A stretch of 19,456 nt of DNA from Methylococcaceae bacterium (GCA_021647145.1 JAKIVF010000066.1:1-19456), one strand, 5' to 3'; positions 7,251-13,658 are shown, numbered from the stretch's first letter. The notes: generated by a model from the letters alone, not told the origin. A program made the numbers and translations.

Positions 7251-7805
7251 TTAGAATTCATTATCATTGATACCTTCTCGACTAGTATTTCTATTGCGGA
7301 TAGTCTTTTGAGCATCTTTTGAGAAAGCTTTGTCGGCATTTTTGGATTTGTTTTTGGGTTCTTCTGTAGAGGAAAAAACGGATGTTATTTTTTCCCAAAG
7401 TGTTTTGTCTAGGTCACGGGGAGGCACATTAACAGTCGTTTCCTTTGACTTTTTATTGATATTTAAACTACTTGGCCTAAAATCGCCTTGTATGCCTGAT
7501 AGTTTTTCATCTTTAAAAAACAAAGAAAGTCTTTTTTGTTTTCTTTGCTCGCCACCGAGTTGTACAGAATAAATATAATCCCAGCGTTGTTCATGGAAAA
7601 CATCAACTAGCATAGATGATCCCAAAATATATAAAACCTGCCGTTTAGTCATGCCGGGTTTTAGTTGATCAACCATATCTTGATTAATTACATTACCTTG
7701 ATGAATATCTAAAGTATAGACACCGGGAAGGTTTTCCATAATGGTTGAGCAAGAAGACAACATAATACTTAAAAATATAATAGATGGGTAAATAGATTTT
7801 CTCAT
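7251..7805 (-). CDS. bamE: Outer membrane assembly lipoprotein BamE with extended C-terminus
   Basis: The 184-residue protein has a lipoprotein signal peptide (lipobox LSSC, Cys19) and a BamE/SmpA/OmlA domain at about 30-110: GVYTLDIHQGNVI, MVDQLKPGMTKRQVLYILG, and the WDYIYSVQ/LSLFFKDEKLSGI strands. It is the accessory lipoprotein of the BAM complex that inserts outer-membrane beta-barrel proteins. E. coli BamE has 113 residues; here about 70 extra residues follow, rich in Lys, Ser, Asn and Thr and probably disordered. Ser after the Cys (CST) agrees with outer-membrane sorting. It is convergent with rnfH and divergent from fur, the common arrangement. Confidence 0.94.
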   Translation of the reverse strand: MRKSIYPSIIFLSIMLSSCSTIMENLPGVYTLDIHQGNVINQDMVDQLKPGMTKRQVLYILGSSMLVDVFHEQRWDYIYSVQLGGEQRKQKRLSLFFKDEKLSGIQGDFRPSSLNINKKSKETTVNVPPRDLDKTLWEKITSVFSSTEEPKNKSKNADKAFSKDAQKTIRNRNTSREGINDNEF

Positions 7806-8133
7806 GTTTCTTTTGAAATAAATGCCAGAGATTGGTCGTATAGGGAAAATGATACCGTATGTTTAAAAAATTATCCCATAAAAGTATCAACAGTATGCAT
7901 TAAAAAAAGTTACAATTGATTGTTCCTTGTGATTTTGTGGATAGCTATTGATGAATCTTCAGTCTAAGTGAAGTTGTATTTGCTTTTAAAGACTATTAGC
8001 TTTTTTTAGAAATAAACTTTCACTAATGGGTAAGGGGAACTGTTTAAGCCATACAGTGTCTATGATTCAATAAATTGTTAATCTTAACTCGTCATGCGTA
8101 ATATATTTATGTTTATAAAGGAGGGCCTTATTC
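7806..8133. other. bamE/fur divergent intergenic region (328 bases)
   Basis: AT-rich region holding the bamE and fur promoters. On the plus strand a candidate fur promoter is TTGTTA (8075-8080), 18 bases, TAATAT (8099-8104), about 30 bases upstream of the TTG start. AAGGAGG at 8118-8124 is a near-perfect Shine-Dalgarno for fur. I found no convincing palindromic Fur box, no tRNA and no protein-like small ORF. The stretch 7960-8010 can form only weak imperfect hairpins. Confidence 0.5.
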
Positions 8134-8553
8134 TTGGAAAGTAATGATATAAGAAATGCTGGGTTAAAAGTTACATTACCTAGAGTAAAAATACTGGAGA
8201 TTCTGGAACAGCAGACTGATCAAAAGCATTTGTCTGCCGAGAAAGTCTATAAGATTTTGTTGAGTCAGAATGAAGAAATTGGATTAGCAACGGTTTATCG
8301 AGTTTTAACTCAATTTGAACTTGCTGGCTTAGTTTCTAGGCATCACTTTGAAGGAGGTAATTCGGTTTTTGAACTAAATAAGGGGGTTCATCATGACCAT
8401 ATTGTGTGTATGAAATGCGGCCGAGTTGATGAATTTACCGATAGCGTTATAGAAGAAAGACAAAGGAAGATTGCCAAAAAATTAGGTTACCAATTAACAG
8501 ACCATAGTTTATATCTATATGGTTTTTGTTCTAAATGTAAAGAAAATCAATAA
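8134..8553 (+). CDS. fur: Ferric uptake regulator Fur (TTG start)
   Basis: The 139-residue protein follows canonical Fur throughout: AGLKVTLPRVKILEIL (9-24), the recognition-helix region EEIGLATVYRVLTQFELAGLV (47-67), metal-binding HHDH at 86-89, and the two structural zinc pairs CMKC (92-95) and CSKC (132-135). It represses iron-uptake genes when bound to Fe2+. No in-frame ATG exists near the N-terminus, so translation must begin at TTG 8134; AAGGAGG nine bases upstream makes this convincing. The lipoprotein-release permease gene starts nine bases after its stop, so co-transcription with lol genes is possible. Confidence 0.97.
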   Translation: MESNDIRNAGLKVTLPRVKILEILEQQTDQKHLSAEKVYKILLSQNEEIGLATVYRVLTQFELAGLVSRHHFEGGNSVFELNKGVHHDHIVCMKCGRVDEFTDSVIEERQRKIAKKLGYQLTDHSLYLYGFCSKCKENQ

Positions 8554-8562
8554 AGAAACGCT

Positions 8563-9810
8563 ATGTTCAAACCGCTTATTTTTTATATAGGCATGCGTTA
8601 TACGCGTGCCAAACAACGCACTCAATTTATCTCATTTATCACTCTAACCTCTGTTTTAGGTATAGCTTTAGGCGTAACAGCCTTAATTACTGTTCTCTCA
8701 GTGATGAATGGCTTTGAGGCAGAATTACGTGAACGAATTTTAGGGATGACGGCTCATACTACAATTACAGGTAGAGCGGGTCGCTTACAAAACTGGCAAG
8801 AATTAGAAAATGAAGTTATCAACACTCCTCATGTTGAAGGATCGGCCCCTTTTGTGAGTGGGCAAGTGATGATTAGTGCGGGCAGGCAAGTGAGCGGTAC
8901 ATTATTGCGAGGAGTATATCCTGAACATGAGCCTAAAGTTTCTGAAGTTGCTAGTAAAATGAAAGTAGGTGAGTTATCTGATTTAGAGGATGGAGAGTTT
9001 AGTATTGTTTTAGGTGCTGAATTAGCAAATTATTTAGGTGTGATGGAGGGTGATAAGGTCACAATTATTAGTCCTCAAGTCAATTCAACACCTGCGGGAA
9101 TTTTACCTCGGTTAAAACGCTTTACAGTTGTGGGTATATTCCAGGTAGGAATGTATGAGTATGACAGAAACATGGCTATTACTCATATTAATGATGCAGG
9201 AAAATTATTTCGACTAGAAGGAGCTGTTAGTGGTTTACGGTTAAAGTTAGACGATTTGTTTAATGCACCAAAGATTACTAAATCATTAGCCAACCAATTA
9301 TTTCAAAAATTTATTGTCAGCGATTGGACAAAAGCTCATAGCAATTTTTTTAGAGCGATTAAAACAGAAAAACGGGTGATGTTTATTATTTTACTGCTAA
9401 TAGTTGCAGTTGCTGCATTTAATATTGTTTCAACCTTAGTGATGGTCGTTACTGATAAACGAGGGGATATTGCAATTTTAAAAACACAAGGTTTGTCAAA
9501 TATGTCAGTTATGGGTATTTTTATAGTATTGGGCGCTATCATTGGTATTATTGGAACGGTGTTAGGTACGTTGGGTGGGGTGCTTTTGGCATTGAATATA
9601 GAAACCATAATCCCAGCTGTTGAAAATTTTTTCGGTGTTCAGTTTATGGCTGCAGACGTTTATTATATAAGTGATGTACCCTCTAAATTAGTTTGGACAG
9701 ATGTTTATGCAATAGCAAGTATTGCATTTATTTTATCTTTATTAGCGACTTTATACCCAGCGTGGCAAGCGTCTAAAGTAAATCCTGCTGAGGTATTAAG
9801 ATATGAATAA
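8563..9810 (+). CDS. Lipoprotein-releasing ABC transporter permease (LolC/LolE family)
   Basis: The 415-residue protein has the LolC/E layout: a TM helix at about 24-48 containing the family motif GVTALITVLSVMNGFEAELR, a large periplasmic domain (about 50-270), and three TM helices at about 272-296, 314-345 and 375-402, ending in the typical YPAWQASKVNPAEVLRYE. With LolD it extracts mature lipoproteins from the inner membrane and hands them to LolA. Only one permease gene is present beside lolD, unlike the lolC-lolD-lolE arrangement of E. coli, so it may act as a homodimer (LolF-type) or pair with a permease encoded elsewhere. I therefore leave the symbol blank. It overlaps lolD by eight bases. 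No clear ribosome binding site precedes the ATG, so coupling to fur is possible. Confidence 0.93.
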   Translation: MFKPLIFYIGMRYTRAKQRTQFISFITLTSVLGIALGVTALITVLSVMNGFEAELRERILGMTAHTTITGRAGRLQNWQELENEVINTPHVEGSAPFVSGQVMISAGRQVSGTLLRGVYPEHEPKVSEVASKMKVGELSDLEDGEFSIVLGAELANYLGVMEGDKVTIISPQVNSTPAGILPRLKRFTVVGIFQVGMYEYDRNMAITHINDAGKLFRLEGAVSGLRLKLDDLFNAPKITKSLANQLFQKFIVSDWTKAHSNFFRAIKTEKRVMFIILLLIVAVAAFNIVSTLVMVVTDKRGDIAILKTQGLSNMSVMGIFIVLGAIIGIIGTVLGTLGGVLLALNIETIIPAVENFFGVQFMAADVYYISDVPSKLVWTDVYAIASIAFILSLLATLYPAWQASKVNPAEVLRYE

Positions 9811-10480
9811 GTCTGAAATATTACAGTGTCAACAATTAACTAAGCGATATCAACAAGGGGATTTAGATGTAGAAGTCTTAAAGGGAGTTGACTTGACTAT
9901 TAACACAGGTGAACGTGTCGCCATTATGGGGGCTTCTGGCTCAGGAAAAAGTACCTTACTACATTTGTTAGGTGGCTTGGAAAAACCAACAAAGGGAAAA
10001 ATTATTTTAGCGGGTGAGAACCTTAAGACTATTAGTTCATCAAAACTGAGTAAATTAAGAAATGATTCATTAGGGTTTATTTATCAATTTCATCATTTAC
10101 TAGGGGAATTTTCAATACTAGAAAATGTTGCTATGCCAGTATTAATCTCTGGTCAATCAACTAAACAAGCGCGTAAAGAAGCGATAGAAATGTTAGGTCG
10201 AGTTGGTTTGGGGCATAGAATTGAGCACAAACCAGGCGAGTTATCAGGGGGGGAGCGACAACGTGCAGCAGTAGCAAGGGCATTAATTAATAGGCCAAAG
10301 TGTGTTTTGGCAGATGAACCGACCGGTAATTTGGATAGTAAGACTGCTGAACAGATTTATCAGTTAATGCTGGAATTAAATCAGGAATTGCAAGTCAGTT
10401 TTTTGGTTGTGACTCATGATCCTGATCTTGCAGAAAGAATGGATCGAGTTTTGCATATGGAAGACGGGTTAATTGTTTAA
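9803..10480 (+). CDS. lolD: Lipoprotein-releasing ABC transporter ATPase LolD
   Basis: The 225-residue ABC ATPase has an intact Walker A GASGSGKST (43-51), Q-loop Gln95 in GFIYQFHHLL (the FHHLL segment is typical of LolD/MacB-type ATPases), signature LSGGERQ (147-153), Walker B CVLADE with catalytic Glu172, D-loop GNLD, and H-loop His205. It hydrolyses ATP in the cytoplasm to drive lipoprotein release through the adjacent permease. The start lies inside the last codons of the permease gene (8-base overlap), a sign of tight stoichiometric coupling. A terminator hairpin overlaps its stop codon. Confidence 0.95.
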   Translation: MNKSEILQCQQLTKRYQQGDLDVEVLKGVDLTINTGERVAIMGASGSGKSTLLHLLGGLEKPTKGKIILAGENLKTISSSKLSKLRNDSLGFIYQFHHLLGEFSILENVAMPVLISGQSTKQARKEAIEMLGRVGLGHRIEHKPGELSGGERQRAAVARALINRPKCVLADEPTGNLDSKTAEQIYQLMLELNQELQVSFLVVTHDPDLAERMDRVLHMEDGLIV

Positions 10481-10493
10481 CCCGAAATATTTT
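10465..10493 (+). terminator. Rho-independent terminator overlapping the lolD stop codon
   Basis: The perfect 8-bp stem CGGGTTAA (10465-10472) / TTAACCCG (10477-10484) with loop TTGT is followed by AAATATTTTT. The lolD TAA (10478-10480) lies within the right arm. It would end the fur-lol transcript just before the convergent DUF2062 gene. Confidence 0.65.
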
Positions 10494-10527
10494 TGATCTC
10501 TAAAGTAAGGGATTGGAATATAAAAGG

Positions 10528-11055
10528 TTATTCTTCTTGATCCTCTCTATTGGACTTTCTTGTTTGCCATTGTTTGTTTACATAATATCGCCAAAATGTG
10601 CGGATGCCAAAATAGCCAGCTGTAGCAGAGATTATACCTAAAATTAAGCAACCAAATAGAAAAGGGCCTCCAATATCACCTAGACTGGACATAATGCTGT
10701 CTAGATTAAATTCAAAGTTTGCATCAGGCGAATCTTTACCTAATAAACTTAAGCCAACAACATAAGCAAAATAAAACATCGGTGGCATAGTAATAGGGTT
10801 TGTTAACCAGACTAATGCAACAGAGATAGGAAGATTGGCTCTAAAATAAAAAGCAGCAGCGGCAGCGATGACCATTTGTCCGGGGGTTGGTATCCATGCG
10901 ACAAATAAACCAACGGCAAAGGCAAGTGAAACTGATCGACGATTTAAGTGCCAGAGATTAGGTTCATGAAGTCTATCACCAAGAAATTGAAGGCTTTTTT
11001 GCTGCTTCAGTTTTTCGGGGTCAGGCATAAACCTTTTAATTATTTTTTTTGGCAT
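10528..11055 (-). CDS. DUF2062 family inner-membrane protein
   Basis: The 175-residue protein matches DUF2062: a cytoplasmic N-terminus with LGDRLHEPNLWHLNRRSVSLAFAVGLF, then the conserved WIPTPGQMVIAAAAAFYFRANLPISVALVWLTNPITMPPMFYFAYVVG region (about 54-101, TM helices with PTPGQ and the TNPITMPP turn), an acidic loop and a last TM helix at about 131-153, and a charged tail. The function is unknown; in gammaproteobacteria it is often found between lol genes and comEC. Here it is convergent with lolD, and comEC lies 2.6 kb away instead of next door, which points to insertion between them. Confidence 0.92.
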   Translation of the reverse strand: MPKKIIKRFMPDPEKLKQQKSLQFLGDRLHEPNLWHLNRRSVSLAFAVGLFVAWIPTPGQMVIAAAAAFYFRANLPISVALVWLTNPITMPPMFYFAYVVGLSLLGKDSPDANFEFNLDSIMSSLGDIGGPFLFGCLILGIISATAGYFGIRTFWRYYVNKQWQTRKSNREDQEE

Positions 11056-11175
11056 AATGCTGTGTTTCGAAATGTTTTAAATTACCTCTAAGTTTATCAG
11101 GTTTAAGCTAGATAGGGGAGGCAATATCTTATTCATTTATTCTCAAAAAAATAGCTGTCCTTACGATATATTTCC

Positions 11176-11202
11176 TTTAGTTTTTTTAAGTCGAGCCGAT
11201 AT
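11176..11202 (+). promoter_or_regulatory. Sigma-28 (FliA)-type promoter upstream of the DUF5610 gene
   Basis: TTTAGTTT (11176-11183), exactly 11 bases, then GCCGATAT (11195-11202). The classical flagellar sigma-28 consensus is TAAAGTTT-N11-GCCGATAA, so 13 of 16 positions match with exact spacing. Transcription would begin near 11210, leaving a leader of about 30 bases with GGGAGGAG at 11228-11235 before the ATG at 11239. No sigma-70 box of comparable quality was seen in the same gap. Confidence 0.65.
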
Positions 11203-11238
11203 AGTTAGTCTAAATTTAGTTTTAGTCGGGAGGAGAAT

Positions 11239-11856
11239 ATGCAGCAAGTTACTAACAATATTTTAAAAGTAAATTCAGATTTTGTTTTGAAGAATCGGGC
11301 TAAAAATATATCTACCCAGGTTGAAAATAAAGAAACAGTAAAAACAACTGAGCTTTCTGTAGAGCAGGCGAAAAAACAATATAATCAGTCCATTTTAAAG
11401 TCAAATTTGACAGTTAGTCTAAGCATAGGCAACGAATCCATGGCTTTACTTTATAAAACTGCTATTGAAGAGATTAATATAGCTTTAGAAGGTGGGCTTG
11501 GAGAAAATGCGATACAAGAAGCTTATGATTCAGGTCTTGATATAACACCAGAAGCTACAGCGGAGAGAATTATTTCTATGAGTACTGCTTTTTTCTCAGG
11601 CTTTAGAAATCAGAACCCTGAAATGTCTGAAACTGAAGCAGTTAATAAGTTTTCTGAAATAATTGCTGGCGGTATTGAAACTGGTTTTTCACAAGCTAGA
11701 GGTGTATTAGATGGGCTTAAAGTTTTGGAAGGCGAACTAGCGGAAAATATTGATGTAACTTATGAACTTGTTCAACAGAGGCTACAAGATTTTGTTGAAA
11801 GTTTTTTGGAAGCAGAAAAAACTGAGTCAAGTGAAGAAGAGTCCTTAATTAAATAA
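11239..11856 (+). CDS. DUF5610 domain protein, probably flagellar/motility regulon
   Basis: The 205-residue protein has a variable polar N-terminus (1-45) and a domain (about 46-190) that I recognise as DUF5610: SLSIGNESMALLYKTAIEEIN, the GENAIQEAYDSGLDITPEATAERI segment, MSTAFFSGFRNQNPEMSETEA, and GGIETGFSQARGVLDGLKVL. It is acidic, with no signal peptide or TM segment, so probably cytoplasmic. No function is established to my knowledge. The sigma-28-like promoter and the strong ribosome binding site (GGGAGG, five bases from ATG) suggest production with late flagellar/chemotaxis genes. A 9-bp hairpin (11842-11863) overlaps its stop codon but lacks a U-tract, and a possible 49-codon ORF starts 22 bases later. 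Confidence 0.88.
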   Translation: MQQVTNNILKVNSDFVLKNRAKNISTQVENKETVKTTELSVEQAKKQYNQSILKSNLTVSLSIGNESMALLYKTAIEEINIALEGGLGENAIQEAYDSGLDITPEATAERIISMSTAFFSGFRNQNPEMSETEAVNKFSEIIAGGIETGFSQARGVLDGLKVLEGELAENIDVTYELVQQRLQDFVESFLEAEKTESSEEESLIK

Positions 11857-11863
11857 TTAAGGA
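11842..11863 (+). terminator. Hairpin across the DUF5610 stop codon
   Basis: TCCTTAATT (11842-11850) pairs perfectly with AATTAAGGA (11855-11863) around loop AAAT. The TAA stop at 11854-11856 lies inside. No U-run follows, so full termination is doubtful; it may protect or attenuate the transcript. Confidence 0.35.
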
Positions 11864-11878
11864 TACCGCTATTAATTG

Positions 11879-12028
11879 ATGAACCTAAAAACAGCAGTAG
11901 AAAACATTCATATAATATCAAAGACAGTATTATATGGATCGCCAATGATTTTACCGCCCAAAGTGACTCACCCAATCCAGAGCGATAGAGATTTTATGGT
12001 GGCTAATCTTCAATTACAGAGTAATTGA
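11879..12028 (+). CDS. Possible small protein, 49 residues, downstream of the DUF5610 gene
   Basis: ATG at 11879 opens a frame of 49 codons to TGA at 12026-12028. The product is protein-like in composition, with the stretch LYGSPMILPPKVTHPIQSD (about residues 19-37) and a preceding amphipathic segment; no signal peptide. I do not recognise it. AAGGA at 11859-11863 is the only upstream ribosome-binding-like motif and is 15 bases away, which is far. It lies in the same orientation as the DUF5610 gene, 22 bases behind it, and a 10-bp hairpin overlaps its stop codon. It also encloses a 12-bp imperfect hairpin (11906-11939). It could be a true small gene, the remnant of a longer one, or chance. 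Confidence 0.35.
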   Translation: MNLKTAVENIHIISKTVLYGSPMILPPKVTHPIQSDRDFMVANLQLQSN

Positions 12029-12030
12029 AG
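12008..12030. terminator. Hairpin between convergent transcripts
   Basis: A perfect 10-bp stem, CTTCAATTAC / GTAATTGAAG, with the 3-base loop AGA. It lies between the DUF5610 transcript and the minus-strand operon ending at 12040. Only three Ts follow on the plus strand, so it may be a weak bidirectional terminator. Confidence 0.45.
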
Positions 12031-12039
12031 TTTGCTGTG

Positions 12040-12555
12040 CTATTTATTGACCACAAAAGAAGCCAAGACTGACTGAATAAATTCTTCCTTAAATCCCTTA
12101 TTGAAGCCTATTACTAGGACTTCATTTATTGGCGTAGAAACTATGATTGTTGCTGTTCCTATCAAATCCATACCGTTGTCTGTTCTGAAAAACACAAAAT
12201 CGTTATCATTTTTATATATTGATTGTTTCTGTAATTTATAGTTTTCAAGAGTAGCTCTCAATTCAAGAATAGCTTTATTATCTGAGGGTTCATTATTAAA
12301 AAGTACATAAAATAATTCTCTGTGAGAGTTAGCCCCATGTTCCTTTAGAGAAAAGAAATTTTCATCCTTTTTTTCTATTGAAAAAGCAACTTTCTTATCC
12401 TCAATTAAAATAAAAAGTCCATTTGACTTATCAGAAAGATTATTTTCAACTATCTTATATGAGTCAGGAATACTAAATTCATAGTCAAAGTAAGAAATAT
12501 CTTTAGCAAGCGAAATGCTCGGTAAAAGGGTTAATAATATGAGTAATATTTTCAT
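12040..12555 (-). CDS. Exported protein of unknown function
   Basis: The 171-residue protein starts with a clear Sec signal peptide (basic MK, hydrophobic 3-14, cleavage likely after SLA at about residue 17). The mature part alternates strands and polar turns: YFDYEFSIPDSYKIVE near the N-terminus, NDFVFFRTDNGMDLIGTATII at about 117-137, and VLVIGFNKGFKEEFIQSVLASF at the end. The layout (FxIP start, final helix with VLASF) recalls small periplasmic PsbP/DcrB-like domains, but I cannot assign it. It has no Cys for lipidation. It is the second gene of a two-gene operon, starting three bases after the gene encoded from 12915. The base composition is more AT-rich than the core genes, consistent with acquired DNA. 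Confidence 0.7.
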   Translation of the reverse strand: MKILLILLTLLPSISLAKDISYFDYEFSIPDSYKIVENNLSDKSNGLFILIEDKKVAFSIEKKDENFFSLKEHGANSHRELFYVLFNNEPSDNKAILELRATLENYKLQKQSIYKNDNDFVFFRTDNGMDLIGTATIIVSTPINEVLVIGFNKGFKEEFIQSVLASFVVNK

Positions 12556-12558
12556 GGC

Positions 12559-12915
12559 TTAATGACCAAAAATTATTGCTTCTTGAATTAAACGTGGGTA
12601 ATTACCATAACCGTTACCAGTATTTTCACATACCTTATTGTATTCGCCTTTGTTAATCTTTTGAAAATCTTCCCAAATTGCAAATATATATTTGCCAACA
12701 GAATATAAAACTCTTGGTGAAATTTTACTGGCTTTCAACTTTGGAAGATTTGTTATCATACTGAATGCATTACTACAATACCGTAATTTACCTATAAATT
12801 CATATAGAATAACAGCTGCGTTTGCATTCCAAGTGTGCGGTTCTAATCGTTCACCTGTTGCATAATAGTACAAATCTGAACATGCTACTTTTTCTTCTTG
12901 TGATAATATCGCCAT
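12559..12915 (-). CDS. Unknown cytoplasmic protein, 118 residues
   Basis: The protein has no signal peptide or TM segment. It is aromatic-rich with clustered Tyr (SDLYYYATGERL at about 13-24), WNANAAVILYEFIGKL at about 29-44, three Cys residues and a C-terminal NTGNGYGNYPRLIQEAIIFGH. It appears mostly helical. I do not recognise the family. GAGAG-rich bases immediately upstream of ATG 12915 form the ribosome binding site. The second gene, encoding an exported protein, begins three bases after its stop, so the two are surely co-transcribed. A small cytoplasmic protein paired with a small secreted one could be an effector/immunity-like or accessory pair, but nothing in the sequence proves that. 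Confidence 0.7.
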   Translation of the reverse strand: MAILSQEEKVACSDLYYYATGERLEPHTWNANAAVILYEFIGKLRYCSNAFSMITNLPKLKASKISPRVLYSVGKYIFAIWEDFQKINKGEYNKVCENTGNGYGNYPRLIQEAIIFGH

Positions 12916-12947
12916 TTACTCTCTCTCTAAAAGAATTAAGTGTATCA

Positions 12948-12976
12948 ATACTATCATTTTGAAAATTTTAAAACAA
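12948..12976 (-). promoter_or_regulatory. Candidate sigma-70 promoter of the two-gene orphan operon
   Basis: On the minus strand TTGTTT (12971-12976), a 17-base spacer and TAGTAT (12948-12953) lie about 35 bases upstream of ATG 12915. The -35 falls at the edge of the decayed IS transposase. Confidence 0.45.
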
Positions 12977-13431
12977 GGTAGCTAAACTACTTAATAAGCT
13001 CCATCGCTAAATTTCGTTCAAGACAAAGTAATGATGATGCATTGGTGGAAAGTAAAAATGCCTTAGTGGGGTGCGAAAGACTTTCTGGTATAGTCATATA
13101 GAACAGCACTGGGCTGATAAACTTAACGTCTTTAATCAAGAATACCTAAACCCTTTTCTCAATTATCACCGCCCTTGCTATTTTCCGGCTATTGTCACTG
13201 ATGATAAAGGAAACAAAGGAAGAAATATCACTATGATAAGATGATGAAACCTTATGAAAAATTGAAATTTTTTGAAAAGGCCGAAAGTTATTTAAAAGAA
13301 TCTCTCTCCTTTGAATAATTGGATAAAAACGGTTACAAAATGAGCGATAATAAATTCACTGATCGAATGAACCTTGCTAAAAAGCAACTTTCATTAAACA
13401 AATTATTGAACAGAAAAAAACTGATTTTTAA
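12960..13431 (+). pseudogene. Decayed 3' part of an integrase-type (rve) IS transposase
   Basis: Reading across frames recovers the C-terminal third of a DDE integrase-type transposase. KVAKLLNKL starts at 12975. RQSNDDALVESKNALV (frame of 13012) contains the catalytic-Glu region of the DDE fold (DNALAESKN in intact relatives). VRKTFWYSHIEQHW...LNPFLNYHRPCYFP is in the frame of 13071, KPYEKLKFFEKAESYLKESL in the frame of 13241, and IKQIIEQKKTDF ends at TAA 13429-13431. At least three frameshifts, stops at 13237-13242 and an in-frame TAA at 13316-13318 make it non-functional. The N-terminal two thirds are missing. The motifs are those of the integrase-type IS transposases common in Proteobacteria; exact ISfinder family not determined. 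Same family as the element at the right edge. Confidence 0.85.
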
Positions 13432-13450
13432 AGTTGGATTTATAGGCCTG

Positions 13451-13475
13451 TTCAGACCCATTCGTTAATTGGAAA
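13451..13475 (+). repeat. Right terminal inverted repeat of the decayed IS
   Basis: Starting 20 bases after the transposase stop, this segment (TTCAGAC...CATT...ATTGG) is the reverse complement, with small indels, of the end repeats found at 19228-19283 beside the second IS copy. About 18 of 21 positions align, and the outer bases TTGGAAAA also resemble the complement of TTCTCCAA there. It marks the right boundary of the old insertion. Confidence 0.75.
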
Positions 13476-13658
13476 ATACTTTGTGAGTCCAAAGTATCCA
13501 TTCTCTGCGTCGCCTACATGGACGTAGATGATGGGTGTGAGTGGGAGGAAGCTTTGAAATTCTTTGCAATAGCCTGCTATTACGTGTGGATTTTACCTTG
13601 ATCTTGAATATTTTAGTTCTCAATCTTCTCATCCAAAAATTAATCGAGGTGCTCTTAA
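13473..13658. other. Unassigned segment between the IS end and comEC
   Basis: Contains an 8-bp inverted repeat (ATACTTTG 13476-13483 / CAAAGTAT 13490-13497) and short open frames on both strands (plus to 13600, minus to 13452). None has a good start or a recognisable product. The last 14 bases carry the comEC ribosome binding site (GAGGTG 13645-13650). Confidence 0.4.

Noticed and set aside
7806..8133. Fur box for autoregulation upstream of fur
   Set aside because: No 19-bp palindrome resembling GATAATGATAATCATTATC was found in the gap; the TTATCATTGAT string near 7260 is bamE coding sequence.
11906..11939. 12-bp imperfect hairpin read as a terminator or MITE
   Set aside because: AT-rich, no U-tract, no flanking duplication, and it lies inside the possible small ORF; insufficient for a call.
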